Shown here: positions 11,110-20,237 of the stretch, in pieces
Numbering within the stretch: the stretch's first letter is position 1
Layout: each line of letters begins with the position of its first letter
Assembly: GCF_963678635.1 (NCBI RefSeq)
Contig: NC_087068.1
Coordinates: forward strand, 32,816,189-32,880,188
Origin: Symsagittifera roscoffensis
Taxonomy: Eukaryota; Xenacoelomorpha; Acoela; Convolutidae
Direction of reading: 5' to 3'
DNA length: 64,000 nucleotides
The notes under the pieces: model-generated
What the model was told of the DNA's origin: nothing
Seen by the model: only the letters and a program-made list of their open reading frames with translations
Database searches by the model: none
Made by a program: the position numbers and the translations under genes

Positions 11110-11220
11110 GAAGGTCAAAAGTATCATAGTAACCGAGGTTACAGTCAGGAGTCCCTTCATCACGTATTCCAGTCAAAATCCTTGGAATTTTCTAGATATG
11201 GAAGTGATAATGAGAAAATA
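11110..11220 (+). pseudogene. PLE N-terminal fragment
   Basis: The plus strand matches, with scattered differences, the sequence that opens the PLE copy near 48,660-48,560 (minus). Both read a basic peptide containing SNRGYSQ followed by SLHH and then SKS. Here it begins after 'aatcagaag' near 11,110 and fades near 11,220, so only the first ~35 codons remain. Confidence 0.7.
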
Positions 11221-11318
11221 AGATGACAAGTGTTTAAGTCCTTTTCAATTTAAGTCGATACGGGTTACGTTTCTTCAATAAGAACACGCAAATCGACACG
11301 AGAAATAATATACAAGTG

Positions 11319-11510
11319 TTACAAATAAAAAATTTCGTCGAAAGTTATTTTGTCATTTATTGTTCCGAGTACGCAAGCGGCGTTCGCAATCTGTATTGCC
11401 AGGGAGATTCTCTGTTTTAAAAAGCTGCCTGCTCTGGGTTCCTCAGTGCATATGCTTAGGTTCTTACAAAGCATGCTCAAAAAAACTTCAGGTCGCGCCC
11501 TGAATTTCAA
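11319..11510 (-). CDS. Element C C-terminal tail
   Basis: A 63-codon frame containing FLKQRISLAIQIANAACVLG, the helical C-terminal block that follows the endonuclease in this element type. It is separated from the nuclease segment by a frameshift near 11,520. This marks the 3' end of the element ORF. Confidence 0.6.
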   Translation of the reverse strand: MKFRARPEVFLSMLCKNLSICTEEPRAGSFLKQRISLAIQIANAACVLGTINDKITFDEIFYL

Positions 11511-11661
11511 AAGCTAGCGGTTGAAAAAGATATCCATCAATTACAAGATCTTTATATTTGTCAATTTTTCGCTCTTCCGCTTCAGCGGCAGCCGTACCAG
11601 GGTTACAAACAGACCCGGCATTAATCCTACAAGGAGCTAAGGAGTCTACTACCATTACATC

Positions 11662-12189
11662 TCACAAGAGCTGCTTACCATCAGCCCATGGAACGAGCGT
11701 CAAACCGTCTGGTCGCTTCTGATCGGCCCTGTAGAGGTGTCGTGGTTCTAAAACAGACGGAATGTGAGTAGATGATAGACTCTGCTTTATAAGGGCATTC
11801 AGGTTTGAACGCCTAGAGAATCTCCCTGCACTTTTGAGGAAAGAAAGACCATGCCAACCATCCTCGGTAACGTCTTTACCGCACACGCATTTATGCCGTT
11901 CGCATATTTTTGATCCTAATCGAAGTCCTATCGCAATTCTGATTTGTTGGTTCGACAGTTTTAACCTTAAATTTTTGCACGGGATGACGTTCAACCATTG
12001 GGAGCCAAATCTATCTTGGAACGCGTTGAACCTTTTTACGTCCGTTGGTTCGAGTCGTAAAATCAAGTCTGCAATTTCGCTGTCAAAAATTGGCTCCGTC
12101 AAATTTTTTTGGATTTCATTTTCCGGAACCATTTCAATTTTTCCAAGGTCAAACCACCGCTTAAGCGCATCAGCATAGGTTCCATCCAC
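11662..12189 (-). CDS. Element C zinc knuckle and endonuclease region
   Basis: A 175-codon minus frame ends the RT thumb region (LRLGSKICERH), then has CVCGKDVTEDGWHGLSF (zinc knuckle, residues ~100-117) and the nuclease block RPDGLTLVPWADG (residues ~160-172). A stop after KQLL is followed in another frame by VVDSLAPCRINAG and KYKDLVIDGYLFQP (11,645-11,540), which continue the same domain. The RPDGLT...V.DS pattern fits the restriction-like endonuclease used by R2-type elements to nick target DNA. Confidence 0.75.
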   Translation of the reverse strand: MDGTYADALKRWFDLGKIEMVPENEIQKNLTEPIFDSEIADLILRLEPTDVKRFNAFQDRFGSQWLNVIPCKNLRLKLSNQQIRIAIGLRLGSKICERHKCVCGKDVTEDGWHGLSFLKSAGRFSRRSNLNALIKQSLSSTHIPSVLEPRHLYRADQKRPDGLTLVPWADGKQLL

Positions 12190-12639
12190 ATGCTACAAAC
12201 CAAAGATTTCGCTCAAGGCATCTTTCGCTCCTTTGCATCACAAATTTTTTAGTAGTTTGTTGTAGCGTTCCAAAAAATCATTTTGCAAAAAACAAGAGCT
12301 CGTACGCAAAAAAATATAGGAGTTTTGGCATGCTAAAGCAATTTTTCAGGATCTAAAAACCATAATGGGCGTCTAGGTTTGTCAATGCCATCCGATATTT
12401 TTTCAAGCTCCAGAATTTTTTCGTCGAGCAATTCTTTTCGGTAAAGTTCGCCGATTGGAGATCCTAAAATGAGGAGTTCTTCTTTTGTTTTAATTTTTAT
12501 TTTGGGGCATTTTTTTGTAATTGTGTTAAAATTGAATTATACGGTGTACTAGTAGTCGGTCCCAAAAAAAACAAAGTTCGCACTTCTCAGTGTTCAAGCT
12601 CAGGCCTTAAATTTGTTCCGATTTCAGAATGTTTTTAAG

Positions 12640-13446
12640 GTCCCGGAGCACTACCTTATAGTCGTCGGCTATATTTCCGTCATCTAAATACCAAATGTTA
12701 ATTTCGACTCCAACTGTTTGACTAGTGTATGAACTGTTTCCGCAAAAAGGGGTGGGGCTTCAGGATCACCTTGCTGAGTTCCGTCTTCTGATTTATGACA
12801 GAGCTCCATAAAAAAGGTAACTAGGTTTAACATACGCGCAATGAGTGTAATTATACAATTCGGGACGATTTGAATAAATCTGATTCAGCATTGTTTCTCT
12901 ATTTAGAGAGTTAAAGGCATTCTTAAAATCCAGTTTTAAAAGAACAGTGCATTTTGGATTGTCGTCGCGTTCAATTAGGTTTCAAAACGAGTGTGCAGCT
13001 ATTTCTGCTCCTCGTTTGGTACCGCACCCTACCTGTACGTTTCCGAAAAAATTTTGCCGCTCGGAGAGGGCCTTGCTTCCAGCGCATTTAGACGCGATAC
13101 GTCTCAGCGTGTTGCCTATGGCAATCGGTCTCAACCCACCGTCTATCTTTATGAGGGCGATCAGCTTTGCGCCAAAAAAGAAAGGTCTTAGGGGTTCGGG
13201 TATTTTGCCATCTCCAGTGAGGTTTATCAGTTTAGTAAGCGATTTCAGAAAATTAGGTCCTGCACTGCCATTCAATTTACTAACAAGATCTTTAAAAATT
13301 TGAGGAACTGTTTTATCAGGACCTGGTGCTGATCCGTTCGGAAAGGACATTATCGCTTTGTATAGATTGAAATCGGTTACAAAAAAATTATCCCAAATTT
13401 CGGGACTTGGAGCTGCAACTTTGGCTCGCTGAGGGTGCTTAGACAA
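12640..13446 (-). pseudogene. Element C reverse transcriptase (frameshifted)
   Basis: Residues GSAPGPDKTVPQIFKDLV, FFFGAKLIALIKIDGG and GLRPIAIGNTLRRIASKC (13,446-12,982) are the RT finger blocks of this LINE type. After a frameshift, motif B GTQQGDPEAPPLF lies at about 12,745-12,780 and the catalytic WYLDDGNIAD at about 12,665-12,695. The stretch between 12,190 and 12,640 is a degraded connection region with many stops. Confidence 0.8.
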
Positions 13447-13596
13447 CTTTTTTTGATAGTTATCAGTTGAAAAAGGAGCAATTTTGTCATCCGAAGCAGC
13501 AAGCCTTATTCTTCCCTTTACATTTCCTTCATCATCGAGCTGACTACTTGTTAGCTTTATTCTCTGCTCGAGGTCACTCGGAGATGGGCTTGAAAC

Positions 13597-14088
13597 TTAG
13601 GGATGGGGTTTTGGAAAGGACACGTCATTTGCTTGAATTTTTTTTTTATCAAAGAGCCCATGCTTGTGGTATGTTTGCGTCCACTTCTTCTCGGTTGCTC
13701 CTAAAAAAACCAAGGACGACGTTAAAAAAATTAGCCATTTTGTAACAACTTCTACATTGTAGACGATGTCATTTATTTTGTCCGACAGACTTTCCGCCAA
13801 GGGAACACGCGAGTCTTTTGGTACTCTCTTGAGTACTCGGACATTTGAGATGGCTGTTTTCACATAATTGTCGAGCACTAAATCATCACCTCTTGTTGCT
13901 TTATTAAAAGATTTTACATAAACGCATAAAGAACACTGAAACCATTGGGTTTTCTGAGAGTCGCTAAGAGAAATATTTACACCACTGATATGATACCAAC
14001 TAGAACAACAATCACATCTAATCCAACTTATCAGTCCTGAAGGTTTTAAGCAATATTTGCTTGTACACTCTCTGTTGTTTTTCGTCAT
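13597..14088 (-). CDS. Element C N-terminus with PHD-type zinc finger
   Basis: The 163-codon frame starts MTKNNRECTSKYC and continues with RCDCCSSWYHISG and WFQCSLC. This gives a Cys-Cys, Cys-Cys, His, Cys-Cys series typical of PHD fingers within residues ~8-60. PHD-like fingers are known in ORFs of several LINE clades, where they may bind chromatin or nucleic acid. Residues after ~60 look unstructured (basic, then K-rich). The RT continues in other frames at lower coordinates, so this is the amino end of the element polyprotein rather than a cellular gene. Confidence 0.7.
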   Translation of the reverse strand: MTKNNRECTSKYCLKPSGLISWIRCDCCSSWYHISGVNISLSDSQKTQWFQCSLCVYVKSFNKATRGDDLVLDNYVKTAISNVRVLKRVPKDSRVPLAESLSDKINDIVYNVEVVTKWLIFLTSSLVFLGATEKKWTQTYHKHGLFDKKKIQANDVSFPKPHP

Positions 14089-14538
14089 CTTGACGCAACA
14101 TAAAGGTAAAAAAAAAGATTCTGACTGGAATTTAGGGGACTGAACTAACCCATGATAAGCGGTTAGTGGGAATTTTACAAATCAGCAAAAAAAATGATTA
14201 GAGACAATTAAATTAATTTAAATTTAAAAACGAATTTTAAAAATCAAAAACAAGGAACAATCTCACCCGAGCTCAGTAGGTCCAGCGGTGCACCACCAGA
14301 CTCTTCAAGTCGGTTCCAGATTCCCACCTCCCCACAAAAAGCCACTTGACAGACCTGTCTCTAAAATCCCTCAGAGGGCGCTCCACAAACAGGCACAAAC
14401 ATCAGACATAATAAATCTATTTAATAAGTTCACCACAACAATTAGGCTAAAAGGCACAAACGTTTAGCCTAATTTACTGATACAAACTTCTAATTTACAA
14501 ACTTTTAATTTACAAATTTTACTTCATCCCATACTGAA

Positions 14539-15403
14539 CTATTAACAGTTTTCCTTGACAATAAATTGTATTCAGACCATTTTCCCGTGAATTCTTTCTT
14601 TACAATACCCAAATTAACACTGAGCACCCCTGGACAAAATTTAAGCTCTCAATTTTCGAAAGCCTCATTCTCTTGTTCAGCTTTCAATGAAAATATCAGC
14701 CCATGCTTTGCTAATCTTATTTTTACTCAAAACTCGAGTTTTGGCTCATTAAGTAACGAAGATTATGTAGGTTACTGGTATTCTGAATTTATGGCAGTAA
14801 AAAATTTTGCTGTTGTAAAAAGACCAAAAGTCGGCGACAACTGCCTTATTTTTATTCGTCCCACACTGTTCATCTTCTTAAGAGACATCGAACAGCTTCA
14901 AGACTTAATAATAACAATCTACGTCTCTCTTCATTGCAATACGATATTGATCAATCAATTGAACTCGATAACACATGCTTATTTGAATTGTTATCTACGA
15001 GTTTGACTCGTGACTGTTTTAATCATCTGCGCTCATTTATTAGAAAACGACTACCAAATCAAATGCAGTGGAAAGAAAAAAAAGCTACCAATTCTTTGGA
15101 AATAGCAAATCTTATGAATGATTACTTCTGTTCTGTTCTGTGTGCCTACCAAGATGGAATTATGCTCTATATGCACAAGACAACCCTTCACTTCTGTTAC
15201 ACGTGCTTCAAACAAACGTTGTTCACGTTGAAACGTCACTCGCGTCAGCTTCAACTACATGTTTAACCAATGACATCCTTCCAACTTCTGTTCTTAGCAA
15301 CTGCCTCAATTTCATAGCGCCACATGTCGTTCAGCTTTTTGTTAATTTCTTAACTACCTAAAAATGGCCTACACTTTGGTAATGTGCTTACATAACACCC
15401 ATC
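14539..15403 (+). pseudogene. Element D endonuclease tail and connector
   Basis: TVFLDNKLYSDHFPVNS ends an AP-endonuclease-type domain; the SDHxPV motif is its final conserved block and the catalytic N-terminal part is missing. The connector reads SFIRKRLPNQMQW and NSLEIANLMNDYF around 15,030-15,130 in another frame, as in jockey/CR1-like elements. Several frameshifts precede the RT. Confidence 0.65.
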
Positions 15404-16230
15404 TTGAAAACTAACAATCCAGAAAATGTTGAAAATTACCGCCGTATCAGCATCTTACCTCAATTATTGCTTATTCTGGAGAGAATGATTTTTATTTTTA
15501 TATACCCTCGAGTGAGACCAAACAGTACTTCCAATCATCCTGGTTTCATGACAAAACGATCAACCATTACCCAACTTCTTGAATATCTTCAGAAAATTTA
15601 TTCAAAAAATGAGACGAATCTTAAAAGTCTTTCAGTATACTTCGATTTTTGCAAAGCATTTGATCAAGTACCTCATCATATTCTACTAAACAAACAGGCA
15701 AAGTTTGGATTTGATTACATGTTTCTTGAGCTTTTTTTTCGTATTTGAGTGATCGTACTCAAATTGTAATGATTGAAATTAGATCTTCTTCGATAGGTTA
15801 TGCTACTAGTGGACAGCCGCAAGGCAGCGTCTTAGGGCCACGATTGTTTGTTCTCTTCATTAATGATATGCCAAATGAACTTTCAACTTCTGACTGTTAT
15901 TTGTTCGTTGATGACAGTAAACTGTATTCCAGCGCAACGCATTTTGACATTCAAAGAGATATAGATCTTTTTAACAAATTGACTATCGACAACGAAAATA
16001 CGTTTAATGCCAATAAATGCAAAGTTATTTGTTTTAATTCTAAAGGGTCGGAAATATCGCTCGGTCTTAATGATATCTCTTTTCCTTCAGTGTCATCTAT
16101 CAAAGATCTCGGTTTCACAATTTCTAAAAAAAAAAACTTGAAATGGGACAACCATCTTAAAGTCAAGCTGTTTGCGGTTAATAAATTTTTTCATTTTTAT
16201 CAAACGTTCTATTCCATACAGCGTCTCATT
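15404..16230 (+). CDS. Element D reverse transcriptase
   Basis: Two overlapping frames (15,404-15,748 and 15,745-16,248) make one RT: NYRRISILPQLLLILERM, then VYFDFCKAFDQVPH (motif A), SGQPQGSVLGPRLFVLFIND (motif B) and the catalytic LFVDDSKLY near 15,900-15,925. The pattern is that of jockey/CR1-like LINE RTs. A single frameshift at ~15,746 separates motifs A and B. The protein would copy element RNA at a nicked target site. The frame runs a few codons into PLE-derived sequence at its 3' end. Confidence 0.85.
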
Positions 16231-16420
16231 GTGAACAAGCACATTTAATGTGGATAGTACCAAAACCAACGAGTAGAGGCACGCTTCTAAACTTCAGAAA
16301 TTGCTCACAACTTCAGTAGAAAAGTAATATAAAAGAGCGTACGGTGCATGGGATTTTTAGGCGCTCATCATCTACATGCAAACTTTACCATGAATCAACT
16401 TTACCAAATTAAACTAAATA
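16231..16420 (+). pseudogene. PLE RT-thumb fragment inside element D
   Basis: In frame from ~16,250 this reads PKPTSRGTLLNFRNC and then RTVHGIFRRSSS and KLYHE, matching the PLE segments at 17.8-18.0 kb (KPTDRGTLLNFRNC) and 47.2-47.3 kb. It is on the plus strand, opposite to the neighbouring PLE piece at 17,320-18,298. Element D sequence (YGSQIWF...) resumes by 16,455. Confidence 0.75.
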
Positions 16421-16439
16421 TTATCAACCTTGCAAAAGA

Positions 16440-16893
16440 AGTGCCCTTCTCTACGGCAGTCAAATCTGGTTTATTTTCTTACTTTACAGGCGTGAAGTAG
16501 AATTGTTCAAAAAAAATGTCTAAAATGGGTGACGGGTCTCAGTGACTACACTAAGCAATTGAAGGTGACCAATTTTCTGCCAATCTCTTTCTACATTGCA
16601 TTATAAGACTTGTTTTCCTCAAACGAGTGCTTAATGAGAAATTCGATTTCGACATTTACAAGTTCAATAATTTTACCTTCTCTGCCAAAGATCTTCGTAA
16701 CACTGCCTACCCTAGACTGACAGCAACCAAGAAATGTCGTCTCTTCTTGACCGAGCAGTTCTTCTTCTATTCCGTGTGCCGATATATAAACATGCAATAT
16801 TCCAATGATATTGCAGATATTTTGCATCTCCTGAAGCCTTTAAGAAGTCACTCTAAAATTATCTGCAAGCGAGGGTTAACTCATTTGATTTAA
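16440..16893 (+). pseudogene. Element D C-terminal region
   Basis: After the PLE scrap, the frames give YGSQIWFIFLLYRREVELF, then KKCLKWVTGLSDYTKQLKV and NFLPISFYIA, and finally a frame ending FFFYSVCRYINMQYSNDIAD. This is the usual post-RT tail of jockey/CR1-like LINE ORF2 proteins. At least three frameshifts occur, so it is not functional. Confidence 0.7.
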
Positions 16894-17319
16894 GCAACTC
16901 CTGTACTATGTTTTTAGCCTGTAATTGCATCAATAGTCGTTCTTAGTACATCATGATTTTATACTTAAAACTTGATTAAGTGCTGAGTAGTTTATTGCTC
17001 GCCGTGTCACTATAATAATGTAAAACACCAAGTAAATAGCCTCTCAACAATCTGTATGAGGCCTTCATAAATGTTAAAGGGAAATAATTCTTTCAGTAGA
17101 AAAAATAGTAAAATAAAACATCATAAATTACCATAAAGTGGTTCGAACCAATAAATGAAATCTTTCCACCAATCTAATTAAAGCCTTATTACGTGAGAAC
17201 TTCGTAATCTTTTTTTTCCTTAAATTTCTGAAATTTTTAATCTTACTTAGCGTTTCCTTATACTAACTGCTCGTTTTTACAATTTTTTGGATTGACATGT
17301 TCGATATTCTGAACCAAAA
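16894..17319. other. No gene recognised
   Basis: AT-rich DNA between the end of element D (plus) and the end of the PLE fragment (minus). It probably holds both 3' UTRs. I see no hammerhead-like core here. Confidence 0.4.
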
Positions 17320-18298
17320 CTGATTTTGGACTGAAAACTACGTGTTAGCCCTCTACTCCTAAACTCGTCCAGAATGTTGATCCCTGGATTCATTTTGCTA
17401 ATTTGCAGCGCCTCCAATGTTGGGAGTCTCATTGCAATGTAATGAATGATCTATGATCTCCCAACTCATCTGTGCAGTGGTCACTTCTCCCCCACACTGA
17501 CGTATGTGAATGCCTACAAGCGAGTCCTCTTTCTTGTGTTCCTCAATCCTTGTGGCGAAATGTCGAACAGTTTGTACAACATAGGTGGAATAACATCCAC
17601 AACAAGACAGTTTGTAGACCACATCAGATGGGAGATGACGATTAGAAATGCGTTGGTGATACTGCGCACCTTGTTTGCAAACAATTGATTTTGATTTCCT
17701 CCATATTTAAGCATGAGCATTGAGGGTTTATCGTCTCGCTAGTCATTGCTTGCCAGAACTTTTGTTTTAAATAGTATTAATTTTGCTCCAAGAATTTTGC
17801 TTAGTTTTTCTGTCTCAACTTTGGATGACCACCTCTGGGTACTGATTTACCTTCCAGAGCTGTCTATTGATCATCATTGCTTCATGGTAAAGTTCCCATG
17901 TAGATGAGCGCCTAAAAGTCCCGTGCACCAAATGCTCTACTAAATATATTTTGTACTGAAATGATACGCAATTTCTGAAGTTTAGAAGCGTGCCTCTATC
18001 CGTTGGTTTTTGGTACCATCCACATAAAATGTGCTTGTTGCCATCTACTTTTATATGAATGTCCAAAAAAGCCAAGTCATCGTTCTCAATTGGTGTTTCA
18101 ATATCAATTGTACGTTAGGTTACAAATTCTTTGTAGCTTGCAATACCACGCTCGGGTCGCCTTAAACAGTCCTTACAATATCGTCTACATATGCTAGGAA
18201 AACTTTCACACCTGTTATTGTCAGTTCTTTGTAATCCTCATCCAAAAAACCACCACAATCTTTATGATACCAAATCAAACAAACCTTTTATTCCATTG
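17320..18298 (-). pseudogene. PLE fragment: RT with PHD remnant, thumb and GIY-YIG domain
   Basis: Minus-strand remnant of a Penelope-like element. From 18,298 downward it shows a PHD-finger remnant (CLIWYHKDCGGFLDEDYKEL), RT motif C FLAYVDDIVRTV, the thumb segment AFLDIHIKV...CGWYQKPTDRGTLLNF (18,075-17,815) and the endonuclease VYKLSCCGCYSTYVVQTVRH (17,622-17,398). It ends in LDEFRSRGLTRSF near 17,330. In GIY-YIG terms VYK and TYV are present but the Gly of 'YIG' is Val (TYVVQ). Its N-terminal half is cut off exactly where the Gypsy element I LTR begins at 18,299. Confidence 0.85.
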
Positions 18299-19223
18299 TG
18301 TAACATTCGCCCGACGTACATATCGACGGAGAATAGAGCTAGGTTATGAAACGACTGGCTAGCGCCTAAATACAGCTTAACATGCTTTTAACTGTCTCTA
18401 CCAAAGCCAATTCTACGTGTGGTCCTTTATCATCGGGTCGACAAAATCATTACTTTTTTTTGGGATGCCGGCCAAAACACGCAGATTCACTTAGTAAAAT
18501 CTAAAACAGTGAGCTAATGGCTGGGTCTCAGTATCCCCAGACCATGAGGTCACTCATAAAAACAGGGCTGCTACCTAATTATTATATTACGATTGTTTTT
18601 CGTCAGTAGATAAAAATCATCATATGCATCGGAGATGGATCAACCCTTTCCCTCAACTCCTAACTTCTCATTATCTGAAAACGAATTTTGATGTTAATTA
18701 ATTCATTTCATGACATATCTCGAAGCTACAAATTGTAAAAAGGCAGTTTCAGTTTTCTTCCCGAGACCCTTCCGGAATCTGGAATCCGGACAAAGAGCGG
18801 TCTTGTTGCCCTTCTGGAAGGGTGACAGAATCTTTCCAATGCCCTTCCTGATTCTCGGGAAATCTTCGGTAACGATTGAACAGTTACAATTGTTACAATT
18901 CGGAATGGTCTTCCGTTAACGTCGCCAACTATAATTCTGTCGTTCGCTATAATTTTTCGTGCGTCTTCTCTGTGTGAGCAAAAATTATTTCTCTGTTTTC
19001 TCACTTTTCCATTCACTGCAAAAAATCAAGGTCGTAACATGTTTCGATTTCAGAACGAATTTTTAAAATTTATTTTGTCACTTCAAACTGACTATTCCTG
19101 ATTCGTTAAAATGTACTATAAGCACAGTTAATCTATCAAAACTGCCAATTTACCCACTCGAATGTCACAATAAAAAGTTCGATATTGCCATGCATTTGGC
19201 CGCCATTCTGGTCGAATGTCACA
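18299..19223 (-). repeat. LTR of Gypsy element I (3' LTR)
   Basis: Begins TGTAACATTCGCCCG and ends ...GTCGAATGTCACA on the plus strand (925 bp). The same sequence with divergence is found at 35,500-36,414, 37,046-37,938 and 38,219-39,077. Shared landmarks include 'atggctgggtctcagtat' and 'gataaaaatcatcat'. Next to its inner edge the minus strand reads CCGGCGAGTA, the position of the polypurine tract. Confidence 0.85.
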
Positions 19224-20237
19224 TACTCGCCGGACAGCCCGGTCAAAGTCCTCCTTGAGTTTCGTGGTAGTCATTGAATTGGTAGAGTGCCATCGAACAG
19301 AGTTTACAAAATGCATGAAATCCTTTTCATCTATATCACATCGACTCACTGCAGAAAACAAATGACATCATAATATTGTCAAAGCCTTCTAACATTTTCC
19401 ACTAATCTGCATTTTGAGAATATGGTTCAAAATAAAACATCTCCTCAAATTTTTGATGCCATTATCTTGATTTAAAACTTTTTCTCCTAGGTTTAAAAGG
19501 AGTTGGGACCAGCAAATTAAAATTATTCTAGTGTGCTTCTTCCCTTCGGAAGTTTAATTGTTTTTGGTCCTGAATGTTAAATTAAGGAACATGGTGGTTG
19601 GAAGGAACAATGAAATAATCTCCTTCTTCAAGAGATTACGCAAGCCCCTCATCTCACCACAAAGTGATCAGTCATCTTGTTTGGTTAAAAACAACCATGC
19701 AGGCTAGAATATTTAATATAATTTTCACTTAAACCTCTCTTAACAAATAGTAAGTGTCTCTAGAGCCACTAACTGAAATTACAAGGCAAATGTATAAAGG
19801 CAACTAATTCTCAAACTCAAAAATCAACCAAAATTTCTTCTTTCATTGAGTTTCAATTGCACGCTTAGTTGCTTGATTTCTCATTTGAGTTTTTCTCACA
19901 CAAAAAATTCTGAGTTTTAAAATCTTCTTTTCCTTAGTAACCTCTTTGCCATTTTTCCTTTTGGTTTTTCGTCGTTTAGAAGTTCTTAGGAGTTGAGAAG
20001 TATTAGAAGTTTCTAAATTCTTCTAATCTTTCTCTTTCTCTTTCTTGTTTTCCGGCTCATTGTCCTTGCTCCAATTCCTCCTCCTGCGACATTGACTCCG
20101 CACTTTCAGTTTCAGTATCTTGCAACACGTCGTTGACCATTCTGATGCTTTTGAAGGCAGTCCTTCATCTTCTCTGCTCTTCTACCTTTGTTTACAACGA
20201 GGTAGAGGGTCTACACTAGTCTCCCTATTCCTGTAGA
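19224..20237 (-). other. Untranslated 3' region of Gypsy element I
   Basis: Non-coding and AT-rich, corresponding throughout to 39,078-40,075 in element II, for example 'gtgccatcgaacagagtttac' near 19,290 and 'tttaaaactttttctcctag' near 19,473. No separate gene is seen. Confidence 0.6.

Larger units (their letters stand above)
11319..14088 (-). mobile_element. Non-LTR retrotransposon C (PHD-RT-zinc knuckle-endonuclease)
   Basis: A degenerate single-ORF element on the minus strand, starting with a PHD-finger protein segment at 14,088 and ending near 11,319. The order is PHD, RT, CxC-H zinc knuckle, restriction-like endonuclease, C-terminal helical tail. It has the same plan as element A but a clearly different sequence. 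Several frameshifts and stops split it. No SGNH-type ORF was seen upstream. A target-site duplication could not be assigned. Confidence 0.8.
14270..16893 (+). mobile_element. APE-type non-LTR retrotransposon D, interrupted by a PLE piece
   Basis: A 5'-truncated LINE with the C-terminal motif of the APE endonuclease (YSDHFPVNS, from 14,563), a connector, an RT (15,404-16,230) and a C-terminal region (16,440-16,893). The RT tail is interrupted at ~16,231-16,420 by a fragment matching the PLE RT thumb. A stretch near 14,360-14,450 ('cagacctgtctctaaaat...') recurs at ~37,985-38,110, giving a second fragment of this element or of an element it carries. Frameshifts are present throughout. Confidence 0.75.
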
